A stretch of 19,580 nucleotides of DNA from CAZXMB01 sp964641715. GTDB lineage: Bacteria; Desulfobacterota; BSN033; UBA1163. The stretch covers positions 1-19,580 of the forward strand of contig CAZXMB010000045.1 of the NCBI GenBank assembly GCA_964641715.1, read 5' to 3'. Made by a program: the position numbers and the translations under genes. This document shows positions 1 through 8,191 of this stretch, in pieces (the first letter of the stretch is position 1; each line of letters starts with the position of its first letter). The notes below the pieces were generated by a model. That model was not told the origin of the DNA, did no database searches, and saw only the letters and a list, made by a program, of their open reading frames with translations.

Positions 1-5
1 AACGC

Positions 6-64
6 TTTGAAACGAAGCAGGCCACTGGCCAGGAATGCTTCCAATGCCTTGGAATCGTTTCAAA
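6..64. repeat. Nested inverted repeats upstream of the first operon
   Basis: Perfect 10-base arms TTTGAAACGA (6-15) and TCGTTTCAAA (55-64) enclose two smaller dyads: GGCC-ACT-GGCC (20-30) and TTCCAA-TGCC-TTGGAA (39-54, perfect 6-base arms). No U-tract follows on the plus strand, so this is not a standard terminator for an upstream gene. The inner dyad overlaps the proposed -35 box at 49-54, which suits an operator. It could also be a folded leader, or the edge of a dispersed repeat that only partly enters the window. The symmetry is seen directly; the function is inference. Confidence 0.5.
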
Positions 65-77
65 AAACTGGAATAAT
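49..77 (+). promoter_or_regulatory. Putative sigma-70 promoter of the aminotransferase operon
   Basis: TTGGAA (49-54, 4/6 to the -35 consensus) is followed after 17 bases by AATAAT (72-77, 5/6 to the -10 consensus). Transcription would start near 84, giving a leader of about 27 bases. The leader carries AAAGGAG (98-104) six bases before the ATG at 111. The -35 box lies in the right arm of a perfect dyad, so repressor control is plausible. Confidence 0.45.
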
Positions 78-110
78 ACTAATTTTCCGAATTGAAGAAA
101 GGAGAAAGGG

Positions 111-1448
111 ATGGACCCGTTAAGAGTGGCAGAGAATGAAAGGAGGTATGTCATCCACAGCTGGATGGCCCAAAAAGACTTCAAGCCCTTTATCATCACC
201 GGCGGAGAAGGGGCGGTGATCTGGGACGATACAGGGAGGAGATATCTTGATTTTTCCTCTCAGCTCTTCAATGTGAATGCAGGCCATCAGCATCCAAAGA
301 TCATTGCGGCTATCCATGAGCAGATCGAGAGGCTCTGTTATATCGGGCCAGGACCATCCAATGAGACACGGGCCGAGCTCTGCCGGATTCTTGCAGAGAT
401 CACCCCCGGGGATCTCACCAAGACCTTCCTCTCCTCCGGTGGCGGGACTTCCAACGAGAATGCGATCAAGATCGCAAAGGCCTTTACCGGTAGGCCAAAG
501 ATCATTTCGAGATGGCGATCCTATCACGGTGCGACTTACGGGGCGATATCGATTACGGGTGATCCCCGGCGTCTCCCCAATGAACCCGGCATCCCCGGAG
601 TCGTCCGCATCTGGGATCCCTTCTGCTATCGTTGCTTCTTTGATAAGACGTATCCTGAGTGCAATGTTTTTTGTGCCGATCAGATACGGGAAGTGATCGA
701 GGTGGAGGGGCCCAGGACGATTGCGGGAATCATCGTGGAACCCATTACAGGGAGCAACTGCCGGATTATCCCTCCGGATGGCTATATGCAGAGACTTCGG
801 AAGATTTGTGATGAGTATAAGATCCTTCTGATCACGGATGAGGTGATGACAGGGTTTGGCAGGACCGGAAAGATGTTCGCCTGTGAACACTGGGATATTG
901 TCCCGGATATCATGACCCTGGCCAAGGGGATAAACAATGCCACCCTTCCCCTGGGAGCGACCATGGTCAGAAAAGAGATCGCAGACTATCTGGATGACCA
1001 TTTCTTCTATGGCGGGTTGACCCAATTCGGAAATCCCACCTCCTGTGCGGCCGCCATTGCTACGATTAAAGTCTACCAGGAGGAAGGGCTGGTCGAAAAC
1101 TCGAGAGTCCTCGGGATGAAGCTTCTCGGAGAACTGAAGAAGATGAAGCAGAGGCATCCCAGTATCGGAGATGTCCGGGGGCTCGGGCTATTCGCCGCCA
1201 TAGAATTTGTGAAGGACCGAAAAACCCGGGAGCCGATTGTCCCCTGGACGGTTGAGAATTACGAGAAGAAGAACCCCCTGATGGCTTCCGTGTTAGCCCG
1301 GTTAAAGACGGATGGGGTCACCGGGTATTCGCGATGGAATATTCTCTTCATCGCACCCCCCCTCTGCATCACAGAGGAGCAATTGATGGAGGGATTATCC
1401 CAAATCGATAAGGCTGTCGATCTGGTGGATGAGGCGGTTTTAAAGTAG
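111..1448 (+). CDS. Class III PLP-dependent aminotransferase with four-cysteine insert
   Basis: This is a 445-residue cytoplasmic fold-type I (class III) aminotransferase, of normal family length. It moves an amino group from an amino acid, omega-amino acid or amine to a 2-oxoacid. The Schiff-base lysine is K272 (TLAKGINN), the pyridine-N aspartate is D243 (ITDEVMTGFGRTG), and the phosphate loop is around 108-120 (SSGGGTSNENAIK, unusual beside the common SG-EA form). The ATG start is supported by AAAGGAG six bases upstream. Residues 172-188 contain CX2C-X8-CX3C, which could bind metal or form disulfides; this feature is seen, its role is unknown. The gene leads a same-strand block with a second aminotransferase and a glutamate dehydrogenase, so glutamate/2-oxoglutarate is a plausible partner pair. 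The exact amino donor (for example beta-alanine, taurine, GABA or a diamine) cannot be assigned. The family call is very secure. Confidence 0.92.
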   Translation: MDPLRVAENERRYVIHSWMAQKDFKPFIITGGEGAVIWDDTGRRYLDFSSQLFNVNAGHQHPKIIAAIHEQIERLCYIGPGPSNETRAELCRILAEITPGDLTKTFLSSGGGTSNENAIKIAKAFTGRPKIISRWRSYHGATYGAISITGDPRRLPNEPGIPGVVRIWDPFCYRCFFDKTYPECNVFCADQIREVIEVEGPRTIAGIIVEPITGSNCRIIPPDGYMQRLRKICDEYKILLITDEVMTGFGRTGKMFACEHWDIVPDIMTLAKGINNATLPLGATMVRKEIADYLDDHFFYGGLTQFGNPTSCAAAIATIKVYQEEGLVENSRVLGMKLLGELKKMKQRHPSIGDVRGLGLFAAIEFVKDRKTREPIVPWTVENYEKKNPLMASVLARLKTDGVTGYSRWNILFIAPPLCITEEQLMEGLSQIDKAVDLVDEAVLK

Positions 1449-1467
1449 GCTTTCAACAGGCCAATCA

Positions 1468-1486
1468 CCCTGCCCGTATCTCAGGG
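1468..1486 (+). repeat. Small intergenic hairpin between the two aminotransferase genes
   Basis: CCCTG (1468-1472) and CAGGG (1482-1486) can pair; an alternative pairing is GCCC (1472-1475) with GGGC (1484-1487). No T-run follows, so it is unlikely to terminate. It may slightly affect translation of the TTG-initiated gene downstream. Confidence 0.25.
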
Positions 1487-1505
1487 CAAGGCGAAGAGGG
1501 TTCGT

Positions 1506-2780
1506 TTGAAAAGTCCAATCGATCTCTCTTTTCATCTCTTCCCCGGAGGTTCTTTCGGAGAGTTCAACCTGCCGAAAGAGCTTTCCACTGTTCTCTCCCA
1601 TGGCAAAGGGTCAAAGGTATACGATGTCTTCGGGAAAGAGTTCATCGATGTCTCCCTCTCCTGGGGATCGGTGATTCTTGGCCATGCCCATCCTGCGATC
1701 GTCGAGGCGGTTAGAAAGCAGATTGAAAAAGGCTCCAGTTTTTCCTACGTGAATGAACCTGCGCTGGAGCTGGCTCAGGAGCTGGTCCGTGCCATTTCGT
1801 GTGCTGAGAAGATCCGCTTTGCTTCCTCAGGGACGGAAGCAACCTTTTATGGTCTTCGATTTGCCAGGGCTTATACCGGCAGGAAAAAAGTCTTGAAATT
1901 TGAGGGCTCCTATCACGGAGCCCATGATGTGGGGGTCCTCAGCCTCTTTCCTAAAAAACTAATCCCCTTTCCCCATCCTGAAGCCACCTCTGCCGGTATC
2001 TCCCGACGGGTCCAGGAGGAGGTTCTGATCGCTCCCTATAACGATCTGGAGATGACCCGCAAGATCATCGATCAGTACGGTGATGAACTGGCCTGTGTCA
2101 TGATGGAGCCCCTGCAGAGATGCACTCCACCCCTCGAAGGATTTTTGGAGGGCATCCGGAAGATCACAAAGGAGAAGAAGATCCTTCTCATCTTCGATGA
2201 GGTGGTCACAGGATTTCGTCTTGCCTATGGAGGGGCACAGGAGTATTATAAAGTGGTGCCAGACCTTGCGGCCTTCGGGAAGGCCCTGGGAGGAGGATAC
2301 CCCATTGGTGCGATCTGTGGAAGGGAAGATATTCTCGATCTCTGTACGGAGTCGATCCTGGGGGAAGAGAGATATGTCTGGTTTGCCTCCACCCTGGCGG
2401 GAAATCCGGTTTCTGCGGCAGCCAGTTTGGCCACCCTGGGGGAACTGAAAAAACCGGGGGCTTATGAAGAGCTTCACCGGCTGGGACGAAGATTGCGAGA
2501 AGGTTACCGGAACATCCTGCGGGAGAGGGGGATTGCGGGGCAGGTACTGGGAGACGGGCCACTCTGCCAGGTTCTCTTTACGGAAAAGCCGGTCGTTGAT
2601 TACCGAAGTGGTTTCCGCGCGGACCGAGAAAAGGGAAGGCGGTTTATGCTGGGTCTTTTTGAGAAGGGAATCTTTTTAAACCCGATGGGGACAAAGATGT
2701 ATCTCTCCCTGGCTCATAACGATCGGGATATCGGGAAGATTCTCGACATCAGCCGGGAGGTTCTTAAAAAAATATTTTAA
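1506..2780 (+). CDS. Class III aminotransferase, glutamate-1-semialdehyde aminomutase-like
   Basis: This 424-residue PLP enzyme resembles glutamate-1-semialdehyde 2,1-aminomutase. It has the ASSGTEA phosphate-binding loop (106-112), SYHGAHD (135-141), FDEVVTGFR with PLP aspartate D231, and Schiff-base lysine K259 (AFGKALGGG). Translation apparently starts at TTG 1506, after a purine-rich GAAGAGGG; no better in-frame ATG precedes the conserved region. A dedicated tetrapyrrole role is doubtful: no other heme gene is nearby, and the gene sits between another aminotransferase and a DUF47 gene in an amino-acid operon. GSA-like paralogues also act as ordinary aminotransferases or aminomutases on other substrates. 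It shares only class-level motifs with its upstream neighbour, so the pair does not look like a recent tandem duplication. The family call is secure, the substrate unknown. Confidence 0.9.
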   Translation: MKSPIDLSFHLFPGGSFGEFNLPKELSTVLSHGKGSKVYDVFGKEFIDVSLSWGSVILGHAHPAIVEAVRKQIEKGSSFSYVNEPALELAQELVRAISCAEKIRFASSGTEATFYGLRFARAYTGRKKVLKFEGSYHGAHDVGVLSLFPKKLIPFPHPEATSAGISRRVQEEVLIAPYNDLEMTRKIIDQYGDELACVMMEPLQRCTPPLEGFLEGIRKITKEKKILLIFDEVVTGFRLAYGGAQEYYKVVPDLAAFGKALGGGYPIGAICGREDILDLCTESILGEERYVWFASTLAGNPVSAAASLATLGELKKPGAYEELHRLGRRLREGYRNILRERGIAGQVLGDGPLCQVLFTEKPVVDYRSGFRADREKGRRFMLGLFEKGIFLNPMGTKMYLSLAHNDRDIGKILDISREVLKKIF

Positions 2781-2795
2781 GGAGGAAAAAGGGAG

Positions 2796-3425
2796 ATGGT
2801 ATTCAGCTTCTTGAAAAAGAAAAAGCCCTTTTCTGGCAGTGAGAGCCCATTCTTTGAATTTCTCGCCCGTCAATCCGAAAAGACCCTGGCAGGGCTGGAG
2901 GCCCTCTGGAATTATGTGGAGCACGGGACAAAGGAGAATGCCAATCTGGTTCGGAACATCGAGCGGGAGGCGGATGAGCTGAGGCGGATTCTGGTCCAGG
3001 AGCTTGACCAGACCTTCATCACCCCTCTCGACCGTGAGGATATCTATGCCCTCTCCCGGGCCATCGACGATGTGGTGGACTATGCCAATACCACGGTGGA
3101 TGAGATGGAAATCTATGAGGTCAAGGGAAACGAGCATATCAAGGAGATGGTTAACATCCTCCGTAAATCTGCGAGGGAATTGAATGATGCGGTTAAGATT
3201 TTAAAAGATTATCCCAAGATCGCCTCCGAGCATGCGGTGAAGGCAAAGAGTTACGAAAATCAGATGGAGAAGGCCTACCATCTGGCCCTGGCCGAACTTT
3301 TCAGAGGAACGGATACGGTCTACATGCTCAAGATGCGGGAGATCTACCGTCACCTCAGCAATGCGGCGGACAGGGGAGATGAGGCAGCCAACATCATCTC
3401 GAGCATCGTCATGAAGCATATCTGA
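2796..3425 (+). CDS. DUF47 family (PhoU-like) protein
   Basis: This 209-residue, mostly helical protein matches the DUF47/TIGR00153 family, distant relatives of the phosphate-signalling protein PhoU. Family hallmarks seen are an N-terminal segment ending in a long helix with paired acidic residues (NIEREADELRR), the TPLDREDIYALSRAIDDVVDY block at about 73-93, and a C-terminal ADRGDEAANII helix (about 192-202). It has no signal peptide or membrane segment. The start is fixed by AAGGAGG just after the previous stop (15-base gap), so it is probably co-transcribed. DUF47 genes usually sit beside a Pit-type inorganic phosphate transporter and modulate it. No Pit gene occurs here; the neighbours are an aminotransferase and a glutamate dehydrogenase. 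Its role in this setting is unclear. Confidence 0.88.
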   Translation: MVFSFLKKKKPFSGSESPFFEFLARQSEKTLAGLEALWNYVEHGTKENANLVRNIEREADELRRILVQELDQTFITPLDREDIYALSRAIDDVVDYANTTVDEMEIYEVKGNEHIKEMVNILRKSARELNDAVKILKDYPKIASEHAVKAKSYENQMEKAYHLALAELFRGTDTVYMLKMREIYRHLSNAADRGDEAANIISSIVMKHI

Positions 3426-3451
3426 TTTCCTCTTAAATTCATGAAGGGGAG

Positions 3452-4729
3452 ATGGAGGAGCTGATGAAAAGAGAGATGGAAAAGATCAACCCTTTTGAGG
3501 TGGCGAAAAAACAGGTGGATATCGCCTCAAGATATCTCGATTTTGATCCTGGGGTGATGGAGAAACTTAAGGTGACCAAGAGGGAGATGATCGTCCATTT
3601 CCCTGCGAAGATGGAGGACGGGACCGTCAGAATCTTTACGGGTTACCGGGTTCAACACAACATCGGAAGGGGGCCGGCCAAAGGAGGGATCCGGTACCAT
3701 CCGGATGTGGATCTCGATGAGATCAGGGCCCTGGCCATGTGGATGACCTGGAAGTCCGCAGTGGTCAATATTCCCTTTGGAGGAGCCAAGGGGGGGATCC
3801 AGTGCAATCCCAAGGAGATGTCCCTACGGGAAATAGAGAATATGACGCGGAGATTTACCTGGGAGATCTCCCTGATGATCGGACCGGAAAAGGATATTCC
3901 CGCCCCGGATGTCTATACCAATCCTCAGGTCATGGCCTGGATCATGGATACCTACAGCATCCTGAAAGGGTACTCCGTCCCTGGGGTGGTCACCGGCAAG
4001 CCGATTGAGCTGGGAGGCTCACTGGGGAGATTTGAGGCCACGGGCCGTGGAGTGGTGATCACCGTTCTGGAGGCCCTTAAATATCTGAATAAGCCGGTGG
4101 AGGGGGCAACCGTAGCCATTCAGGGTTCGGGCAATGTCGGGGGGATCGCCGCTCAATATTTTGACCGGGCGGGTGCAAAGGTGATTGCCATCAGTGATTC
4201 GAAGGGAGGGATCTACAACCGAAACGGTCTGAATGTCAAAGAGATCCTGGATTGCAAGAGGAAATATTCCTGCATCATCACTTCAGAGACGAAACAGGGG
4301 GAGGCGATCACCAATGAAGAGCTCCTGGAGCTGAACTGTGATATCCTGGTCCCCGCGGCCCTGGAGAATCAGATCACCGAAAAGAACGCCACAAGGATCA
4401 AAGCCAGGATCATCGCCGAGGGAGCCAATGGTCCCACGACCCCGGAGGCGGATGAGATCCTCAATGACAAGGGGGTGTTCATTGCTCCCGATATTCTGGC
4501 CAATGCAGGAGGGGTAACGGTCTCCTATTTCGAATGGGTTCAGAACCTTCAGGAACTGATCTGGAGCGAGGAGGAGGTATCGGAGAGACTGACCAAAATT
4601 ATGCAGCGGAGTTTCAGAGAGGTTCTGGAGATTTCCCTTTCCAAGAAGATCCCCATGAGGACAGCCGCTCTTGTCCTTGGGATTGGAAGGGTGGCTGAGG
4701 CCCAGAGGCTGAGAGGGATCTACCCTTAA
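3452..4729 (+). CDS. Glu/Leu/Phe/Val dehydrogenase (glutamate dehydrogenase)
   Basis: This is a 425-residue, hexamer-type amino acid dehydrogenase of usual family length. It catalyses reversible oxidative deamination, most likely glutamate to 2-oxoglutarate plus ammonium with NAD(P). Substrate and catalytic motifs are GPAKGGIRYHP (K77), PFGGAKGG (K113, catalytic lysine) and APDVYTN (D153, catalytic aspartate). The Rossmann motif is GSGNVG (225-230), followed by ISDSKGGIY; coenzyme preference is not decided by this. Either ATG 3452 or ATG 3464 may be the start. The second has GGAGGAG immediately upstream, and the extra residues (MEEL) are not part of the conserved domain. Lying downstream of two aminotransferases, it could regenerate 2-oxoglutarate and release ammonium during amino-acid fermentation. 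A leucine or other branched substrate cannot be excluded. Confidence 0.94.
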   Translation: MEELMKREMEKINPFEVAKKQVDIASRYLDFDPGVMEKLKVTKREMIVHFPAKMEDGTVRIFTGYRVQHNIGRGPAKGGIRYHPDVDLDEIRALAMWMTWKSAVVNIPFGGAKGGIQCNPKEMSLREIENMTRRFTWEISLMIGPEKDIPAPDVYTNPQVMAWIMDTYSILKGYSVPGVVTGKPIELGGSLGRFEATGRGVVITVLEALKYLNKPVEGATVAIQGSGNVGGIAAQYFDRAGAKVIAISDSKGGIYNRNGLNVKEILDCKRKYSCIITSETKQGEAITNEELLELNCDILVPAALENQITEKNATRIKARIIAEGANGPTTPEADEILNDKGVFIAPDILANAGGVTVSYFEWVQNLQELIWSEEEVSERLTKIMQRSFREVLEISLSKKIPMRTAALVLGIGRVAEAQRLRGIYP

Positions 4730-4801
4730 ATCCAACGCCGGCCGTAGAGGGGACTTTTTTTACTTACCCCCGGAATTCTGAAGGCAGGGCTTCTCGTTTT
4801 C

Positions 4802-5827
4802 GTGATGACCATCGCCGAATTCGGAAATGCCGCCATTCTGGGAGGAAGGACCCCCTTTCTGGCCCCAGATACCTACACCATGATTATCGGGGAGGCCGAT
4901 TTTGAAATGGGGAGCGTCCTCTCCGTGGTCCTGATTATCCCCTGCATCATCATCTTTTTCCTGCATAACTATATGCTGACGGGGAAGAAATTTACAACCA
5001 TCGGGGGTAAACCGGTGGCCTCCGAGCCCCGGAAGATGACTCCGGTGGTTAAGATTCCTTTTCTCATCATCGGGCTGATTTCGGTACTCGCCATCCTCAT
5101 CTCCTTCGGCGTTGTCCTGCTGGCTTCGTTCACGAAGATCCTTGGAGTGAATAACGCCATCGTCTTCAGTCATATCCTGAATTTTGAATCCAACCGGGCC
5201 ATCTATAACAGCATCCAGGTCTCCCTGATCGCCGCCTTTATCGGGGCGATCATCGGAGCACTTCTCGCCTATGTGATCGTGCGGGGCAAGTTCTTTGGAA
5301 GGACTTTTATTGAGATGATCTCGCTTTCAGGATTTGCGCTGCCCGGAACAGTGATTGGCATCGGTTATCTGCTGGCCTTTAATGCGCCCCCTCTTAAATT
5401 GACCGGAGGGATGATGATCCTTGCGCTCAACTGTGTTTTTCGATTCCTGGCGGTAGGTGTGGAAGCAGGCATCAGCAAACTCCACCAGATCAATATTGAG
5501 ATCGAGGAGGCCTCCGCAGATTTAGGCGCTAACTTTTTAACGACTTTTTACAAGATCGTCCTGCCCATCATGTTCCCCGCCTTTATCGCCGGATTCATTT
5601 ATACCTTCATGACGGCCATTGTCTCCCTGAGCGCGGTCGTTTTTCTCGTCAGCCCGGGTTTTGATCTGGCGGCGGTAAAGATTTTCGATGCGGCGGTCTA
5701 CGGAGAGATCGGAGTGGCTTCGGCCACCACCATAAAATTGGTTTTCATTGTCATACTCAACATGATCCTCCTTAATTTTTTAACCAGAAAAACAGGGTTT
5801 GATATCTCTCAAAAAAAAGGAGTTTAA
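4802..5827 (+). CDS. ABC transporter permease (FbpB/PotB type), 5'-truncated, probable pseudogene
   Basis: This encodes the C-terminal part of a two-domain Fe3+/polyamine-type ABC permease. The second MetI-like domain is complete: about six membrane segments, and an EAA cytoplasmic loop (EEASADLGANF, about 239-249) that contacts the ATPase. Family members of this type are usually about 500-560 residues; only 341 can be translated from GTG 4802. Family-like sequence continues in frame upstream as LLTPGILKAGLLVFV (from about 4760), until a TAG at 4745. That segment normally follows the first EAA loop, so the first half appears deleted just behind the dehydrogenase gene. No convincing ribosome site precedes 4802. 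It stops six bases before the matching ATPase gene. It could be a relic, or a half-size permease acting as a homodimer. Substrate unknown. Confidence 0.78.
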   Translation: MMTIAEFGNAAILGGRTPFLAPDTYTMIIGEADFEMGSVLSVVLIIPCIIIFFLHNYMLTGKKFTTIGGKPVASEPRKMTPVVKIPFLIIGLISVLAILISFGVVLLASFTKILGVNNAIVFSHILNFESNRAIYNSIQVSLIAAFIGAIIGALLAYVIVRGKFFGRTFIEMISLSGFALPGTVIGIGYLLAFNAPPLKLTGGMMILALNCVFRFLAVGVEAGISKLHQINIEIEEASADLGANFLTTFYKIVLPIMFPAFIAGFIYTFMTAIVSLSAVVFLVSPGFDLAAVKIFDAAVYGEIGVASATTIKLVFIVILNMILLNFLTRKTGFDISQKKGV

Positions 5828-5833
5828 CAAAAA

Positions 5834-6949
5834 ATGGGATCAGATCATTCCGTCCCCATGCTTATCCTCAACGACATCCATAAATCCTATGATCGCAATG
5901 AGGTCCTCAAGGGGATCACCCTGGATATCCGGAAAGGGGAACTGGTCACTTTTGTCGGGCCGAGCGGGTGCGGAAAGACGACCCTTTTACGGATCATCGG
6001 CGGGTTCACCCCGCTTGATTCGGGGCAGGTCATTTTGGACGGGGAGAGGATCGATTCCCTCCCTCCCAATCTGAGGGATACAAGGATCTGCTTCCAGAAT
6101 TATGCCCTTTTCCCCCATATGACCGTTGCGGAGAATGTGGGCTATGGGCTTAAAATTAAGAAGTGGAAGAGGCAACGGATTGCGGAGCGAGTGGATGAAC
6201 TCCTCAGATTGGTGAAGTTAGAGGGGCTCGGAGGCAGGATGATCGATAAACTGAGCGGCGGCCAGCAACAGCGGGTTGCCCTTGCCCGCGCCCTGAGCCT
6301 GGAGCCCAAGGTATTGCTCCTGGATGAACCCCTCTCGAATCTCGATGCAAACCTCAGGCTCATGATGCGGGGGGAGATTCGAAAGCTCCAGGAACGGTTG
6401 AAGATCACCACCATCTTTGTGACCCACGACCAGTTTGAGGCGATGAGCATCTCCGACCGGATCGTCGTCCTCCGGGATGGTGAGATTCAGCAGATCGGAC
6501 CTCCAATCGAGATCTATGAGCACCCCACCAATGAGTTCATCGCCGGTTTTGTCGGATATGTCAATTTTTTAGACGGAGTCGTTGAAGTCGTGGATATCGG
6601 TCTGGATAGGGCTACCCTCTCCACTCCCATCGGCAGGGTTCAATGTATCCCGGAAAGAGATATTAATGTAGGGGAAAAGGTGAAGCTGGTCATCCGTCCG
6701 GAGACCATCAGCCTCTCCCGGTCAGAACCGGCCCAAGGGGTGAATGTCTTTCAGGGAGAGGTGGAGATCGGGATGTATGTGGGGTCCCTGGCCAAGTATA
6801 CGGTTCAGGTCATGGGAGAGAAGATCATTATTGACCAGTCCAATCCCCGGGAGACCGGAATTTTCAAAACCAACGAAAAACTCTATCTCTCCATTCCTGA
6901 GAACATCCATCTGCTCATGAGGCAGGAGATCAATCATTTCACCCCTTAA
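5834..6949 (+). CDS. ABC transporter ATP-binding protein (Fe3+/polyamine/thiamine type)
   Basis: This 371-residue ABC ATPase would energise the adjacent permease at the inner face of the membrane. Walker A is GPSGCGKT (42-49), the Q-loop is Q88 (CFQNYALFP), the signature is LSGGQQQR (140-147), Walker B is LLLDE (161-165) and the switch histidine is H198 (VTHDQ). A C-terminal TOBE/MOP-like regulatory domain (about 235-371) is typical of the PotA/FbpC/MalK class. ATG 5834 follows AAGGAG at 5817-5822, and the gene lies six bases after the permease stop. All catalytic motifs are intact even though the permease is truncated and no substrate-binding protein is in the window. It may therefore serve a transporter encoded elsewhere or be in early decay. 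Confidence 0.93.
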   Translation: MGSDHSVPMLILNDIHKSYDRNEVLKGITLDIRKGELVTFVGPSGCGKTTLLRIIGGFTPLDSGQVILDGERIDSLPPNLRDTRICFQNYALFPHMTVAENVGYGLKIKKWKRQRIAERVDELLRLVKLEGLGGRMIDKLSGGQQQRVALARALSLEPKVLLLDEPLSNLDANLRLMMRGEIRKLQERLKITTIFVTHDQFEAMSISDRIVVLRDGEIQQIGPPIEIYEHPTNEFIAGFVGYVNFLDGVVEVVDIGLDRATLSTPIGRVQCIPERDINVGEKVKLVIRPETISLSRSEPAQGVNVFQGEVEIGMYVGSLAKYTVQVMGEKIIIDQSNPRETGIFKTNEKLYLSIPENIHLLMRQEINHFTP

Positions 6950-7018
6950 CGAAACGGGCATCCTTATTGTGACCTTTTCACCGATGGCTTCTTTTACCGG
7001 AGAAAGGAGTTTTACAAG

Positions 7019-8182
7019 ATGAAGGTACTCTGTTTGGGCGGGGCAGGGAGGATCTGCCGGGAAGCCGCTTTGGATCTCGTTGAGTTTTCCAATTTTGAGA
7101 GGATCACTATCGGTGACTTCAATGAGAAGGCCGGCCAGGAGGTCCTCCGGTGGCTGAACGACCCGAGGGTCGATTTTAAGAAGGTCGATGTGAGAAACAA
7201 GAAAGAGACCGTGAAACTCATGCAGGGTTATGACATTGTCATGGATGGCACCACCCTCTCCCTCAATAACCAATCCACTGCATGCATGGCTGAGGCGGGA
7301 TGCCATGGCATCAACCTCAATGGCTTTGGAGAGGAGTACAAATATGATCCACTCTTTAAGGATCATGGAAAGACCCATGTCCCAGGGTTTGGGATGACCC
7401 CGGGCATTACCGACATGATGGTCAAGTATGCGGCTGATCAGATGGAGAAAATTGAGATCGTCCGCATCAGTCATGGCGCCTTCAGGCCCATCGCCTTTTC
7501 AGCCTCGATCACGGAGACGACGACCTATGAGTATGATCCGGATCTTGAGGGAAGGGTTGTTTACGAGGATGGGAGGTTTATCCGGGTTCCACCTTTTTCA
7601 AGACCGAGGGAAATCGGGCTTCCGGAACCCTTTGGGACCCATCCCCAGTATATCATCCCCCATGCAGAGACAAAGACCGTAGCCCAGTATCTTGCCAATA
7701 AAGGAGTGAAGCTGATCGAGGTCCGGGGGACCTGGCCTCCGAAGACGATGCAATTGATCAGGGCCCTCTATGATTGGGGATTCATGCGGAATGACAGGGT
7801 GAGGGCAGGGAATGCGGAAATAGGCATTATGGACGCCATTGAAAGTTACCTCATGCAGGTTCCCGAAGGCCAGACCACTGACCTCTATGGATATGCCCTC
7901 CATGTCGAGGTGATTGGTTTCAAAGAAGGGAAAAAGATTCAGCACATCCTGACCCATACCCATCCTGCATCAGATGGGTCGGTGAAGGGATGGGAAAGGC
8001 TCAGGGCTTATACCAGATGTGTGGGGATCCCCATGTCCATCGGCACACAGATCATCGCCTCCGGCAGAGTCAATAGAAAAGGAGTGGTCATCCCGGAACT
8101 TGCATTTGAACCCCGAGAAGTCTTCAGGGAGCTTGAGAAGAGAAAGATTTTCGTCCACGAAAAGATCAATCCGATGTCATGA
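7019..8182 (+). CDS. Saccharopine dehydrogenase-like NAD(P)-binding oxidoreductase
   Basis: This 387-residue protein has the saccharopine dehydrogenase / LYS9-like fold. An N-terminal Rossmann domain begins MKVLCLGGAGRI (glycines 7, 8, 10), is followed by an acidic patch (IGDFNEKA, about 35-42), and leads into a central substrate domain with GFGMTPGITDMM (about 123-134). Family enzymes make or split secondary amines between an amino acid and an oxoacid or aldehyde, as with saccharopine or carboxynorspermidine. It lacks a fused second enzyme. ATG 7019 follows GAAAGGAG. A 69-base gap separates it from the ABC ATPase, so it is probably in the same transcript or has its own weak promoter. The aminotransferases and glutamate dehydrogenase upstream favour lysine, ornithine or polyamine-type chemistry, but the substrate is an inference. 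Confidence 0.85.
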   Translation: MKVLCLGGAGRICREAALDLVEFSNFERITIGDFNEKAGQEVLRWLNDPRVDFKKVDVRNKKETVKLMQGYDIVMDGTTLSLNNQSTACMAEAGCHGINLNGFGEEYKYDPLFKDHGKTHVPGFGMTPGITDMMVKYAADQMEKIEIVRISHGAFRPIAFSASITETTTYEYDPDLEGRVVYEDGRFIRVPPFSRPREIGLPEPFGTHPQYIIPHAETKTVAQYLANKGVKLIEVRGTWPPKTMQLIRALYDWGFMRNDRVRAGNAEIGIMDAIESYLMQVPEGQTTDLYGYALHVEVIGFKEGKKIQHILTHTHPASDGSVKGWERLRAYTRCVGIPMSIGTQIIASGRVNRKGVVIPELAFEPREVFRELEKRKIFVHEKINPMS

Positions 8183-8191
8183 TCGATACCG

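Noticed and set aside
27..42. TGGCC...GC resembling a sigma-54 promoter
   Set aside because: The GG to GC spacing is two bases short and the -24 element matches poorly.
120..1157. Long open frame (345 codons) on the minus strand opposite the first aminotransferase
   Set aside because: It is a shadow of a GC-biased coding gene; the plus-strand protein has full PLP motifs and a ribosome site, and the minus translation resembles no family.
1506..2780. Assignment as hemL for tetrapyrrole synthesis
   Set aside because: The fold matches but no heme gene is nearby and the operon is amino-acid related, so only a GSA-like label is justified.
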